Shown here piece after piece: positions 16,829 to 25,730 of a stretch of 40,389 bases of DNA. The stretch covers positions 1 through 40,389 of the forward strand of contig JAOZSN010000003.1 in the NCBI GenBank assembly GCA_029939635.1, read 5' to 3'. Every line of letters begins with the position of its first letter. The first letter of the stretch is position 1. The stretch is from Deltaproteobacteria bacterium (GTDB lineage: Bacteria; Desulfobacterota; Desulfobulbia; Desulfobulbales; SURF-16). The translations under genes and the position numbers were made by a program. The notes under the pieces are model-generated. The model worked only from the letters and a program-made list of their open reading frames with translations, did no database searches and was not told the DNA's origin.

Positions 16829-17368
16829 ATGTTACTTGGCGAAGCACTCATTGAAGCATCAATAATTTCGGCGGATCAGCTTAAAAAAGCGATTGTTGCC
16901 CAGCAGCGTTTCCCGAATCATTCTTTGGGGCGTATTATCGTTAAGCTTTTTGGCGTACCGGTGGAAATCGTTGAGACGACCTTTATCAAGAAGGTGGTCT
17001 TACCCTTTATAGATGAGTGGTTCCGGGAGGAGTTGGCCAAGAAACCCGGCATTGGAGGAGTTAACCTGGCAGACATGATTTCCAGCATTGATTTGGATCT
17101 CTCCTCGTATCGTCGCTATGAGGGTGAGCAGGTTTATTTTCAACGCAATGATCAGGGTTATTACGTCGAACAGAACAGAGATACCAAACTAGAGAAGATT
17201 TCTGTCAAAATAGATTTTTTTCTTGTTCGTACTATTCGTCGGCAGGAGGTGGTGCTGAAGGATGCCCTCTTTGAGGTGACCTTGGGGCGGAAGAGTATTC
17301 GGCCAGAGAATCCTGGTTTTGTGGCTGAGTACAGGTTGAAATTGCTGCATGCCATGAAAGAAAAGTAA
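16829..17368 (+). CDS. solitary MshEN/GspE N-terminal-domain-like protein
   Basis: 179 residues. The first ~50 (LLGEALIEASIISADQLKKAIVAQQRFPNHSLGRIIVKLFGVPVE) resemble the GspE/MshE N-terminal domain, which in other proteins binds c-di-GMP or links to the secretion ATPase platform. The remaining ~125 residues are not recognised and no ATPase follows. Binding of c-di-GMP is only a suggestion: the canonical RLGxxL-type motif reads SLGRII here, with a single copy. The ATG is preceded by A-rich sequence without a clear ribosome-binding site. It stands alone, divergent from the phosphoesterase and convergent with the yggU gene (51-bp gap). Confidence 0.7.
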   Translation: MLLGEALIEASIISADQLKKAIVAQQRFPNHSLGRIIVKLFGVPVEIVETTFIKKVVLPFIDEWFREELAKKPGIGGVNLADMISSIDLDLSSYRRYEGEQVYFQRNDQGYYVEQNRDTKLEKISVKIDFFLVRTIRRQEVVLKDALFEVTLGRKSIRPENPGFVAEYRLKLLHAMKEK

Positions 17369-17419
17369 CTGTCCAGCTTACCCCATCTTGGCCCATTCGG
17401 AGTCTCTGTCTCCGCTTTC

Positions 17420-17713
17420 CTAGGGATTCTCGATCATTTCTCGTGCCTCGTCGGCAGTAATACCTGCAAGGCTCAGCTGCTTATGGCGGCTATGTTGGCC
17501 GCGAATCAGGGTAATGGTGCTTTTGGATAGGCCAAAGAATTTGGCCAAGAAGGCGATGATGGCTTTGTTTGCCTTGCCATCTACTGGTGGCGCAGTGGTA
17601 GCCACCTTGAGTTCCTCGCCATGGAGACCAACGATTTTGTTTTTTGAGGCTTTTGGTTGGACATAGATGTTGAGCAGGCACTGCCCATTCCTGTCAGTGC
17701 CCAAATATTCCAT
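17420..17713 (-). CDS. yggU: DUF167 (YggU family) protein
   Basis: 97 residues with the family core: LNIYVQPKASKNKIVGLHGEELKVATTAPPVDGKANKAIIAFLAKFFGL. The fold is known from structural genomics but the function is not. It begins 1 nt beyond the DivIVA-like gene, so it is the last cistron of the ParA-YggT-DivIVA run; yggU/yggT neighbourhood is common in proteobacteria. Confidence 0.93.
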   Translation of the reverse strand: MEYLGTDRNGQCLLNIYVQPKASKNKIVGLHGEELKVATTAPPVDGKANKAIIAFLAKFFGLSKSTITLIRGQHSRHKQLSLAGITADEAREMIENP

Positions 17714-17714
17714 T

Positions 17715-18581
17715 CTACTCTTCAGTTTTTTTTAGCGGTTCAATTACCACGGCAGGTTCTTCTGGTGGATCTAATGGGTCTTCCAGGGTGAAGAGCATGT
17801 CGTCATCAAGATCAGGAATGCTGGCCGGGTCTGGCAGCTGATCATCCCCCAGCAGGTTGGTGGCAAAGGAAAGGTCTGAAAGCTCTTCCGGGGCAGGGGT
17901 ACTCTCCTGCGTGTCCGCAGAAGACTGCTCCATGGGGTTTTCCACATTCTCCAGATTGAGGTCCCCTGCCAGGTCATCTGGCAGCTCAATTTTTTCATAC
18001 AGGTCAGTCAGGTCATCGTCACGGGCTTCAAATTCTGGAACTTCGTCTTGCTGTTCCTTGGCAGGTTCTAGCTCTAGCCCTGGCTCTGCTTGGGGGTCTT
18101 GGCCTGGTTCATGGATGGGTGCAGAGGTCATACTGGCCGTGGAGATCTCGTTCTCAAGATTGTCAATCTGGCTGGTCAGGAAGTCACGGAGCTCATCTTT
18201 TATTCTCGCTTTTTCCCCCTGCAAGGCGGTGATCTGCTCTTCTAGGTGTGCCACCTTGCTGTTAGCTTCGTCAACAATGGCCGTTGCCTGCTCCCGTGCT
18301 GAAGAAATGGCAACGTCAGCCTCTTCAGTTGCCTTCTTTTTCATCTCATCAGCAATGGTTTGCGCCGAGATGATGGCATTTTTGAAGGTGTCTTCCTGGG
18401 ATTGATTGGCGGCCTGTTGACCTTGCATCGCCTCCAGTTCTGCCTCCATTCTTTTATTTTCTTCTGCCAGAAGGGTGTAGTGTTCTGCCACCTTTTCCAG
18501 GAAGGCATCGACTTCATCAACGTCGAAACCACGAAAACGGACATGAAATTGTTGGGTCTGGATATTTTCAGCTGTGAGCAT
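17715..18581 (-). CDS. DivIVA domain-containing protein
   Basis: 288 residues. The N-terminus (MLTAENIQTQQFHVRFRGFD, then VDEVDAFLEKVAEHYTLL) is the DivIVA membrane-curvature-binding domain, with the exposed aromatic/basic pair in FHVRFRG. A long coiled coil follows (~35-150), then a very acidic, Pro/Glu-rich, probably disordered tail (~155-288). In Gram-positives DivIVA scaffolds poles and septa. In deltaproteobacteria homologues occur next to yggT, and polar or division organisation is the likely role. It is the fourth gene of a five-gene minus-strand operon. Confidence 0.93.
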   Translation of the reverse strand: MLTAENIQTQQFHVRFRGFDVDEVDAFLEKVAEHYTLLAEENKRMEAELEAMQGQQAANQSQEDTFKNAIISAQTIADEMKKKATEEADVAISSAREQATAIVDEANSKVAHLEEQITALQGEKARIKDELRDFLTSQIDNLENEISTASMTSAPIHEPGQDPQAEPGLELEPAKEQQDEVPEFEARDDDLTDLYEKIELPDDLAGDLNLENVENPMEQSSADTQESTPAPEELSDLSFATNLLGDDQLPDPASIPDLDDDMLFTLEDPLDPPEEPAVVIEPLKKTEE

Positions 18582-18591
18582 GGTTCACTCC

Positions 18592-18894
18592 CTATTGAAA
18601 TGATGAGGCAATAACGTACATGGTTTGCACCAGAAAACTCTGGAGAAAAATAATGGCGAGCATGACCAGCATAGGCGAGAAATCTATGCCGCTACTATAG
18701 GTAAAGGGTAAGGCCTTGCGGACCCGGTAGAGTACTGGTTCTGTAACCGAATTGAGGAATTTAACAATGGGGTTATATGGGTCAGGATTCACCCAAGAGA
18801 TAAGGGCTCTGCCCACCAGGATGATCATGTAAGCGTTGAGGATAAAATCAACCAGTTTGGCCAAAGATACGAGAAATATTCCAATTATTTGCAT
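18592..18894 (-). CDS. yggT: YggT family membrane protein
   Basis: 100 residues, a single YggT unit: membrane helix IGIFLVSLAKLVDFILNAYMIILVGRALISWVNPDPYNPIVKFL, the conserved W-VNPD and EPVLYRVRKALP motifs, then a second helix (MLVMLAIIFLQSFLV). An inner-membrane protein of uncertain function, linked by context to division or osmotic protection. Its start overlaps the end of the ParA-like gene by 10 bp, which argues for translational coupling. Confidence 0.93.
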   Translation of the reverse strand: MQIIGIFLVSLAKLVDFILNAYMIILVGRALISWVNPDPYNPIVKFLNSVTEPVLYRVRKALPFTYSSGIDFSPMLVMLAIIFLQSFLVQTMYVIASSFQ

Positions 18895-19640
18895 GATTTT
18901 TCTATCTGTTCAGCTAGTGTTCTTACAGCCTTGCCGGCCCGGCAGTTGGGGGTCGTTACAAGGAATGGGCGTTGGCTGCGGATGGCTTTCACTACATTGC
19001 TATCTTGGGGGATTGGGCCGAGATAGCTTGGTTTTACCTCGATAAATTTTTCCATCACCGCTGCCAGGATGGTGAAGGTTTCCAAGGCCTCTTTTTTACT
19101 TTTAACATTGTTTACAACCAGTTGAAACTTCTTTTTGTCATAGTGATTGGCCATAACTTTCATCAGGGCATAGGCATCGGTGAGGGAGGTGGGGTCTGGG
19201 GTGAGGATGATAATGTTCTCCGTTGCCCATTGATTAAACCAGAGTACGGCATCACCAATGCCCGCTGCGGTGTCAATGAGCACCAGATCAAAATTACCGA
19301 TGATATCTCCAAGCACTGCGGTAAGGAAGGCCTGTTCCTCTTGGCTTAGTGCTGCCATTTCCGGTACTCCTGAACTGGCAGGGAGGACAAAGAACCTAGG
19401 ATCAACCTCCACCAGTAAATCCTGTGGGTCGCGTCCCTCTTCCACTGTTTCTTGTAGGGTATGGCTGACTTGCAGGCCCAGCAGCACGTCAACATTGCCA
19501 AGACCGAGATCTCCATCAATGAGCAGAATTTTTTGGCCGCGGTCAGACAGGGCAGTGGCGAGATTCACCGAAAAGGTGGTTTTGCCAACGCCGCCTTTCC
19601 CGCTGCTGATGGATATGATGGGAGGTATCTGTTGTGTCAT
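18885..19640 (-). CDS. MinD/ParA family ATPase (FlhG/YlxH-like)
   Basis: 251 residues. Deviant Walker A SGKGGVGKTT (13-22), switch region LLIDGDLGLGNVDVLLGL, Walker B LVLIDTAAGIGD, and the conserved TPDPTSLTDAYALMK strand. The GLGNVDVLLG and TPEPTSLTDAYA-type motifs fit the FlhG/MinD2 branch that positions flagella or other polar structures. No C-terminal amphipathic targeting helix is obvious. Neighbours are YggT and DivIVA, so a polarity or division role is plausible. It overlaps yggT by 10 bp and starts 3 nt after the preceding small gene. Confidence 0.92.
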   Translation of the reverse strand: MTQQIPPIISISSGKGGVGKTTFSVNLATALSDRGQKILLIDGDLGLGNVDVLLGLQVSHTLQETVEEGRDPQDLLVEVDPRFFVLPASSGVPEMAALSQEEQAFLTAVLGDIIGNFDLVLIDTAAGIGDAVLWFNQWATENIIILTPDPTSLTDAYALMKVMANHYDKKKFQLVVNNVKSKKEALETFTILAAVMEKFIEVKPSYLGPIPQDSNVVKAIRSQRPFLVTTPNCRAGKAVRTLAEQIEKSCK

Positions 19641-19642
19641 AA

Positions 19643-19930
19643 TTATTTGTTTAAGAAGGCAAAGAGTTGCGCCTTCTCCTCAGCTGTTACCTGGCAGTGG
19701 ACTGTTGCGTTTTGGGCTGCTGAGTCCGCTAAAACGGGGTTGGTATGGCCATTATTTTCACTGAGTTCTTGCAGGCACTGGCGCAGGAGGTGGAGCTTTT
19801 TACCTTGGCGTACCTCGCTGGCAAAGAGCACTATTCCCTGGCCTTCTGCAAATGCAGTGGTTTGGACATTAAACGATTCTGCCTGGGCCATGGTTTTTGA
19901 AAAAAAATGCAGGGTATCGGGAGTGCTCAT
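19643..19930 (-). CDS. small hypothetical protein, first gene of the MinD-DivIVA operon
   Basis: 95 residues, no signal peptide or membrane segment. I recognise no family. The middle (EGQGIVLFASEVRQGKKLHLLRQCLQEL) could be a beta-alpha unit and the C-terminus (TAEEKAQLFAFLNK) a short helix. Its stop lies 2 nt from the start of the MinD/ParA gene, so coupled translation is likely, and normal coding character plus this tight packing argue that it is real. It may be an accessory factor of the ATPase. Confidence 0.7.
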   Translation of the reverse strand: MSTPDTLHFFSKTMAQAESFNVQTTAFAEGQGIVLFASEVRQGKKLHLLRQCLQELSENNGHTNPVLADSAAQNATVHCQVTAEEKAQLFAFLNK

Positions 19931-19957
19931 AACGCTCAGTTCAAGGGAGTAATAGGT

Positions 19958-19986
19958 TTGGAATCAGAATACTAAGACACTATAGC
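19958..19986 (+). promoter_or_regulatory. sigma-70-type promoter of the TonB receptor/signalling locus
   Basis: TTGGAA (19958-19963), 17-bp spacer, TATAGC (19981-19986). Four of six and five of six consensus bases at ideal spacing, ~130 bp before the preferred receptor start at 20121. Confidence 0.45.
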
Positions 19987-20120
19987 ATAAAGCCTTTAAC
20001 AACTTGCCATTTTTTCACCATTATTCACTGGATATGGCTGTTTTCCAGGCTTGTTTAAATAGCTATTTTTTTTCTTGGGTTTTAGCCATCTCTCAACCTA
20101 TACTGTTTAGAGGTGTGCCT

Positions 20121-22160
20121 ATGCACATGTGGCTATCTATCTTGTGTCTCTATACTCTTGGAGTGGTGTTAATCAGGATGTCTTCTGCGTTACGGGGATT
20201 ATTTTATTTCATTGTGCTGCTGGTTGTGGTTAGTGGCTTCGTTTCTCCATGCCTGGCCGGAGGTAATGGTGATATTGACCACGTCTTTGATATGAGTTTT
20301 GCCGAGCTGATGGAGCTAGAGATTGTCACCACCAGTAAACAGCAGGAAAGTTTCTTGCGCACCCCGGCAGCAGTAGATGTGTTGACCGCAGAAGATATCC
20401 GTCTCCTCAATTTTAATACCCTGGAAGAGTGTCTCGAATATGTTACCGGCCTTTCCTCGATCAATGGTGAAGGAAATGTTTTCACCACCACCACCATCCG
20501 TGGCAATACCCTGGTCAATTATAACACCAACACCCTGCTGCTTTTTGATGGTATCCCCCTCTACAGTCCGTACCACGGCAGTTTTGATTTTAGTCTTATT
20601 CCTTTGGCTGCCATAGAGAGGGTAGAGATTGTCAAGGGGGCTAATTCTGTGCTCTACGGTTCCAACACCATTAGTGCTGTGATCAATGTTATCTCAAAAA
20701 AGAAGATTACTGATGAAAGGCACGCTGAGATGGTGATGCGGGTAGGCAGTCATGAAACATGGCATGGCCAGGTTGCCCTGCTCAGCCCTGAAGATGAACA
20801 TGGTTGGCAACTACGCCTCTTCAATGATGTTACCAAGACGGGTGGCGAGCCCATGACCATCCACGACGAGGCTGGCCATGGGCTTGATTTTAGCCAGGAT
20901 AAACAGCTGGGCACGGTAGTTATGAAGGCTGATTATCGTAGTTTAGCCCTGCATCTACAGTTTTTTGATCGTCAACTGCCTACCTACCGGACTCGCAATT
21001 TTAACTATGGGCAGGATAATCATGAACAGGCTGTGGTGGCGAATATTGATTTTCAGCAGCAATTTTCAGCTGCCACTACTCTGCGTCTGCGTAGCAATAT
21101 TTATGACTGGCAGCTCAGCAAGGATTATTTTCCCGCCTTTACCACTACCCCGGCCCCCTATTACTGGGATTATAGCGGCAGGCTTTGGTCAACCGATCTT
21201 GAAATGGTAGGTAACTGGCGCACCCACCGCTATACCGTGGGCAGTAATTATAACATCAGCAATGGTCGGCGTTATAAGAGCAATAGTGATAGCTATGATG
21301 TGGGTTTGTATAATGAAGAGACCAAGGAGTATTCCCTCTATCTGAACGGTAGCAGTGATCTCTCCCATGGGCTTGATCTGGTCTATGGTGGGCGCTACAC
21401 CAACTCTTCCTATTATTCTCCGGCAGTGGGAGAAAAGCAGGTCAATGAAAATTTTTCCTCCCGAGGTGGAGTGGTGTACAGCCCGCAGGAGGACACCTAT
21501 GTTAAATTGCTCTATGGTGAGTCTTTCCGGGTTCCTACCTATTTTGAGAAGGGGGTGGCAAGCCTCCATGTCCTTGGTAACCCGGCTCTGCGTCCGGAGG
21601 AATCTTCCTCATGGGATTTTATTGTTTCAACGCTGGTGTCCGAGGTGTATCTCAGTGTGGACTTTTTCCAGCTACAGATAGATGATAAGATTACCCGGGT
21701 TCCCATTGGCGGTGGTATTTACCAAAACCAGAATATTGGTAAGGTTTGTTTTCGAGGGGTGGAGGTGAGCAGTAAATTTCAGCTCTTTGATGATCTCTCC
21801 GGTTTTGCTGGCTACAGCTATAGTAAGGGTAAAAATCGTCAGAGTGGAGAAGCCCTGGAGTTTACCTATGAGCACATGCTCACTGGTGCCTTGAGGTGGC
21901 GTTGGCAAGAGGGCTTGGAGTCAACATTGTCAGGCAAATATCTCAGTGACTGGGGGGCTGCTGATTCCTATGTGCTGGTCAATATGGGACTTAATTATCA
22001 GCCTGCCCACCTGGCCGGATTCACCTTTGAGCTCAAGGCAGATAATATTTTTGCTACAGCTATTGATCGGCCCGAGATTGGCCGGGCCAGCAACGCTGTG
22101 CCCACCATCCCATTAACTAGAGATCCCTGGTTGTATATGGGGGTACGGTGGCAATTATGA
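20121..22160 (+). CDS. TonB-dependent outer-membrane receptor
   Basis: 679 residues from ATG 20121, chosen because AGAGG lies 7 nt upstream. The frame is open from 20004, and an ATG at 20178 would give a shorter, more typical signal peptide (GLFYFIVLLVVVSGFVSPCLAG). After the signal: plug domain (MELEIVTTSKQQESFLRTPAAVDVLTAEDI; LFDGIPLYSPYHGSF; ERVEIVKGANSVLYGSNTISAVINVIS), then a 22-strand-type barrel ending in aromatic WLYMGVRWQL. Energised by TonB, such receptors import siderophores, cobalamin, metals or other ligands; the substrate is not evident. It leads a co-directional row of kinases and a PhnD-like binding protein, which suggests ligand uptake for sensing. Confidence 0.93.
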   Translation: MHMWLSILCLYTLGVVLIRMSSALRGLFYFIVLLVVVSGFVSPCLAGGNGDIDHVFDMSFAELMELEIVTTSKQQESFLRTPAAVDVLTAEDIRLLNFNTLEECLEYVTGLSSINGEGNVFTTTTIRGNTLVNYNTNTLLLFDGIPLYSPYHGSFDFSLIPLAAIERVEIVKGANSVLYGSNTISAVINVISKKKITDERHAEMVMRVGSHETWHGQVALLSPEDEHGWQLRLFNDVTKTGGEPMTIHDEAGHGLDFSQDKQLGTVVMKADYRSLALHLQFFDRQLPTYRTRNFNYGQDNHEQAVVANIDFQQQFSAATTLRLRSNIYDWQLSKDYFPAFTTTPAPYYWDYSGRLWSTDLEMVGNWRTHRYTVGSNYNISNGRRYKSNSDSYDVGLYNEETKEYSLYLNGSSDLSHGLDLVYGGRYTNSSYYSPAVGEKQVNENFSSRGGVVYSPQEDTYVKLLYGESFRVPTYFEKGVASLHVLGNPALRPEESSSWDFIVSTLVSEVYLSVDFFQLQIDDKITRVPIGGGIYQNQNIGKVCFRGVEVSSKFQLFDDLSGFAGYSYSKGKNRQSGEALEFTYEHMLTGALRWRWQEGLESTLSGKYLSDWGAADSYVLVNMGLNYQPAHLAGFTFELKADNIFATAIDRPEIGRASNAVPTIPLTRDPWLYMGVRWQL

Positions 22161-22178
22161 TCTGTTTTAAGGAGTATT

Positions 22179-24743
22179 ATGAAGAGTAAATGGACCGTTA
22201 TAGCTGCCCTCATGTTGCTCCTGGGCGTCAGTGCCATAGCCTTTGTTCTCTTTTTTGTCAGCAAGAGTCAACAGGGGCTGGAACGTTCCATCAATACCCA
22301 GGTTCGCGACACCAGAATTTTTATAGAAAGCCTTGAGGATCAGCTTGGTAATAGTTATCGCCGGCGAATTAAAGGGCTTCTTGATTACCGTACTGCGAAA
22401 ACTAAGGAGAAGGTTCTTCGATCTTTTGAGGAGCAGGACAGGGCTACTCTGCTGCGTTTATGCACGCCATTTTTACAACTCTTTCAAAACGAAAATTCTG
22501 GTTTTGCTACTTTTAGCTGGGTGCTACCTGATAACGAGGCTTTTCTGTTGGTGCATAACCCCAAGAAATTTGGTTTTGATGTCACGCCAATGCGGCCAGA
22601 TGTTGTAGAAGCTAACAGATCCATGCGGCAAATATCAAGCTATACGGTGTCTCCCGGTGGTCTGCATTTAAGCATTGTCCAGCCAGTGTTGTACGAGCAA
22701 CGACACCTTGGTGTTGTCCAGTTTGGGGTGCGGTATACATTTATTCTTGATGCCTTGCTGGAAAATACGAATCTGCTCGCGGCCATTGTTGTTGATGCTG
22801 ATCGGTTAAGTATTGTCAAAAAGGAGAAAAAACCAGCCATCATGGCGAATGATTATGCCATCCACACCCTGGATGAAGAGTTCTTCCGCGCCAGCAAGGA
22901 TAAGGTTGACTGGGGGCGTGATTGGCAGCGTGTCTCCATAGATGAGCGGCAGTATGTCTTTGTTAAGGCTAGGGCTTTGGCTGATTACCAGGGCCGCCCT
23001 GTGGCCCAGATTTTTGTGGCTCTGGATATCTCTGAGCAATCAGCGGCCTTGAGACGAGATATCCTCCTCATAGTGCTCCTTGCTGTGGCAGTGTTGATCA
23101 GCTCCTTGCTTATCCTCTATTTTGGCTATACCCCTCTCTTTACCCGGCTTATGGATGTGCAGTTGGTTGAGCATCTCAATGAGGAGTTGGAGGAGCGGGT
23201 GGCCCAGCGTACAGCAGCCCTTGAGGCCAGTGAAGATCGCTATCGTAGCATGTTTACCAATACCCATACCATTATGTATGTCATTGACCCTGTGACCGGC
23301 AGGATTATTGACGCCAACCCTGCCGCCAGTGGTTATTACGGTTACAGCCATGCTGAGCTGCTGACAATGAATATTGGCGATATAAATACGCTCTCAAAAG
23401 AAGAAATAGCAATAGAGGTGGAGCGTGCCAAAAATGAAGAGCGCAGCCATTTTAACTTTAGGCATCGCTTGGTTGATGGCACGGTGACGGATGTAGAGGC
23501 GTTCAGCGGTCCCATTATTCGAGATGGCAAGCAGCTGCTCTTTTCCATCATCCATGATGTGACCGAGAAGAAACGCATGGAGGATGAGCTGCTGCAGTCG
23601 CGGAAGATGGAGGCCATGGGTACCCTGGCTGGTGGTATTGCCCATGATTTCAATAATATTCTCACCGCCATTATCGGCTATGCTGAGCTGGTCAGGGATG
23701 AACTTGGCCCAGAGAGCCAGGAGAGGCATGATATTGAGCAGGTTCTTATTGGTGGTAAACGGGCTGCGTCTTTGGTTGCCCAGATTCTCACCTTCAGCCG
23801 TAAGTCTGACCATCGTCACCAGGTGATTAAGCCGCAGCAGGTGGTGGAGGAGGCCATGGAGATGATACGGGCATCATTGCCATCCACCATTGAAATGGTC
23901 ACCGAGATTGATGAGGCGTGTCCACAAATTTTAGCTGACCCCACCAATCTGCATCAGATTATTGTCAATCTCTGCACCAATGGCGCTCATGCCATGGTAG
24001 GTGATAAGGGACGTTTAGTTGTAAAGTTGGGCCAACGGCAGATTGGTGTTGCCGAGCTGCAAGGTATACGGAATGTGGAGCCAGGTCACTTTGTGGTGCT
24101 CTCTGTCAACGATAATGGTGCCGGGATGGATAGCCAGACCAAGGCACGCATCTTTGAGCCATATTTTACCACCAAGGAATTGCACAAGGGCAGTGGGCTT
24201 GGGTTGGCGGTTGTGCATGGGATCGTGAGTGCCTGTGCTGGTTTTATCACGGTGGATAGTGCCTTGGGCAAGGGTACCACTGTGGCTGTTCATCTGCCTG
24301 TGGTTATGGCGGGCGCAGAGGATAGCCCGCAGGACGACGTTGCCCTGGCAGTGCCCCATGGGGTGGAACATCTCTTGGTGGTGGATGATGAGGCTGTTAT
24401 CCTGGAGTTGCATACCATTATTCTGACAAAGTTGGGCTACAGGGTGACCGCCTGTTCCACGCCCCAGCAGGCCTTGGCTGAGATCAAGGCAGACCAGCAT
24501 GATTTTGACCTGTTGCTGACTGACCAGACCATGCCAGAAATGACCGGTATGGAATTGGCCCATGAGGTGATGAAGATCAGGGCGGATTTGCCCATTATTT
24601 TATGTACTGGTTATTCCTTTCACCTCTCAGAGCAAGAGGCCTTGGCCTTGGGTATCAGAAAATTTATCCAGAAACCACTGGAGCATAAAGACATGGCCCT
24701 GGCGGTGCGGGAGGTGCTGGATGGGATGAATAACGAACCGTAG
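22179..24743 (+). CDS. Cache-PAS hybrid histidine kinase with C-terminal receiver
   Basis: 854 residues; AAGGAG precedes the ATG. Membrane helix (~8-28), a periplasmic double-Cache-like sensor (~30-287), second membrane helix (~292-315), PAS (~355-475), HisKA with SRKMEAMGTLAGGIAHDFNN (phospho-acceptor His489), HATPase (NDNGAGM, GSGLGLAVVHGIV) and a C-terminal receiver (LLVVDDE; acceptor Asp782 in LLTDQTMPEM; K in FIQKPL). The HDFNN box puts it in the NtrB-like kinase group. It lies 18 bp after the receptor gene. The last codons (N-E-P-stop) are encoded by the start of a family B repeat. Output partner unknown. Confidence 0.94.
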   Translation: MKSKWTVIAALMLLLGVSAIAFVLFFVSKSQQGLERSINTQVRDTRIFIESLEDQLGNSYRRRIKGLLDYRTAKTKEKVLRSFEEQDRATLLRLCTPFLQLFQNENSGFATFSWVLPDNEAFLLVHNPKKFGFDVTPMRPDVVEANRSMRQISSYTVSPGGLHLSIVQPVLYEQRHLGVVQFGVRYTFILDALLENTNLLAAIVVDADRLSIVKKEKKPAIMANDYAIHTLDEEFFRASKDKVDWGRDWQRVSIDERQYVFVKARALADYQGRPVAQIFVALDISEQSAALRRDILLIVLLAVAVLISSLLILYFGYTPLFTRLMDVQLVEHLNEELEERVAQRTAALEASEDRYRSMFTNTHTIMYVIDPVTGRIIDANPAASGYYGYSHAELLTMNIGDINTLSKEEIAIEVERAKNEERSHFNFRHRLVDGTVTDVEAFSGPIIRDGKQLLFSIIHDVTEKKRMEDELLQSRKMEAMGTLAGGIAHDFNNILTAIIGYAELVRDELGPESQERHDIEQVLIGGKRAASLVAQILTFSRKSDHRHQVIKPQQVVEEAMEMIRASLPSTIEMVTEIDEACPQILADPTNLHQIIVNLCTNGAHAMVGDKGRLVVKLGQRQIGVAELQGIRNVEPGHFVVLSVNDNGAGMDSQTKARIFEPYFTTKELHKGSGLGLAVVHGIVSACAGFITVDSALGKGTTVAVHLPVVMAGAEDSPQDDVALAVPHGVEHLLVVDDEAVILELHTIILTKLGYRVTACSTPQQALAEIKADQHDFDLLLTDQTMPEMTGMELAHEVMKIRADLPIILCTGYSFHLSEQEALALGIRKFIQKPLEHKDMALAVREVLDGMNNEP

Positions 24744-24776
24744 AATATCAAACAAGGAATTTCGAATTTAGAAGGA
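24732..24776. repeat. family B heptamer repeat, copy B1 (single arm)
   Basis: 45 bp built of 7-nt units (GAATATC, AAACAAG, GAATTTC, GAATTTA). It matches the reverse complement of 36959-37003 at 40 of 45 positions. It overlaps the stop codon of the preceding kinase (ACGAACCGTAG). No inverted partner arm was found in the following 95 bp before the PhnD-like gene, so this copy looks like half an element. Confidence 0.75.
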
Positions 24777-24871
24777 TGATATTCCGGAGTCTCGCAGGCT
24801 CGCTTACTTGCGGTTCGCTGTTTAGCCGCTGGTTGGTGTTGATTTTTTTGAACCTGAAAACAGGAGACAGA

Positions 24872-25708
24872 ATGAAAAAAGATAAAATAGCATATATCTT
24901 GTTGGTGGTTGCGTTGGTGTTGTTGCCATTTTCTTCACTGGCAGCAGATAAAGCCCTGCGTTTTGGGGTCTTTCCCTATAAAAGTCCCAAGGAGATGATG
25001 AAGCTCTTTCTGCCTATTGCCAGGCAGCTGGAGGAGGCCATTGGTCGGCCGGTTCACCTTGTCACAACTCCTAATGCCGTCACCTTTAATCAGCGTGCCA
25101 TTGCCGGTGACTACGATCTTATCTGGGCCTGTAATACCTGCTATCTGCAGATCCATGCCAAGGCAGGCTATGAGGTGGTGGCCCGTGGCTATCCCTCCTT
25201 TCAGGGTGGAGTTATTGTCAGAAAGGATAGCCATCTCAGCGAACTGTCCCAGCTCCAGGGCAAGAAGATTGCGGCCATAGGTAAAGGCTCCTATGCCGGC
25301 TATCAGTTTTTTGCAAACAGTATGGAGGTGCTGGGGTACACCATGCCTGGGGCAGTTAAGGTGAGCTTTTTGCGTAAGCTTGACTCCATTGTTTTCAGCG
25401 TGGTGGGGCGGCAATATGATGCTGGTATCATTCGTCTTGATGCCCTGGCTAGTCACCGTTTTGCCCGGGTACGCGATCAGCTCACCGTCATCCACACCTC
25501 CACAGTCATTCCTCAGTTCCCCTTTGCCGTTAATCCTGGCACCGATCAGGAGTTGATTGCCCAGATCATTGAAGTGTTGACCGGCATCAATAATAGCACC
25601 CCCCAAGGCAAGGATATTCTGCAAAAGTTGAAGATTAAGGGGATAGAGACGTGTATGGATCATGACTATGATGGTTTTCGTACGGTATTTCCCGGTGCCC
25701 ACTGGTAA
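24872..25708 (+). CDS. PhnD-type periplasmic phosphate/phosphonate-binding-like protein
   Basis: 278 residues from ATG 24872 (AGGAGA 8 nt upstream; signal peptide IAYILLVVALVLLPFSSLAA). The frame is open to 24776, but that extension is not signal-like. The mature part matches the PhnD/SsuA/transferrin-like fold: LRFGVFPYKSPKEMMKLFLPIARQLEEAIGRPVHLV, DYDLIWACNTCYLQIHAKAGYEVVA, GKKIAAIGKGSYAGYQFFANSMEVLG. No permease or ATPase gene accompanies it. It sits 22 bp before a hybrid kinase with a periplasmic sensor and 128 bp after another, so a role as ligand-loaded sensor subunit is more likely than transport. Confidence 0.9.
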   Translation: MKKDKIAYILLVVALVLLPFSSLAADKALRFGVFPYKSPKEMMKLFLPIARQLEEAIGRPVHLVTTPNAVTFNQRAIAGDYDLIWACNTCYLQIHAKAGYEVVARGYPSFQGGVIVRKDSHLSELSQLQGKKIAAIGKGSYAGYQFFANSMEVLGYTMPGAVKVSFLRKLDSIVFSVVGRQYDAGIIRLDALASHRFARVRDQLTVIHTSTVIPQFPFAVNPGTDQELIAQIIEVLTGINNSTPQGKDILQKLKIKGIETCMDHDYDGFRTVFPGAHW

Positions 25709-25730
25709 TTAAAAGAGGAGTAGGACGAAT

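Noticed and set aside
24935..25702. 255-residue open frame on the minus strand
   Set aside because: It lies wholly antisense to the PhnD-type gene, whose protein has a clear signal peptide, family motifs and a good ribosome-binding site.
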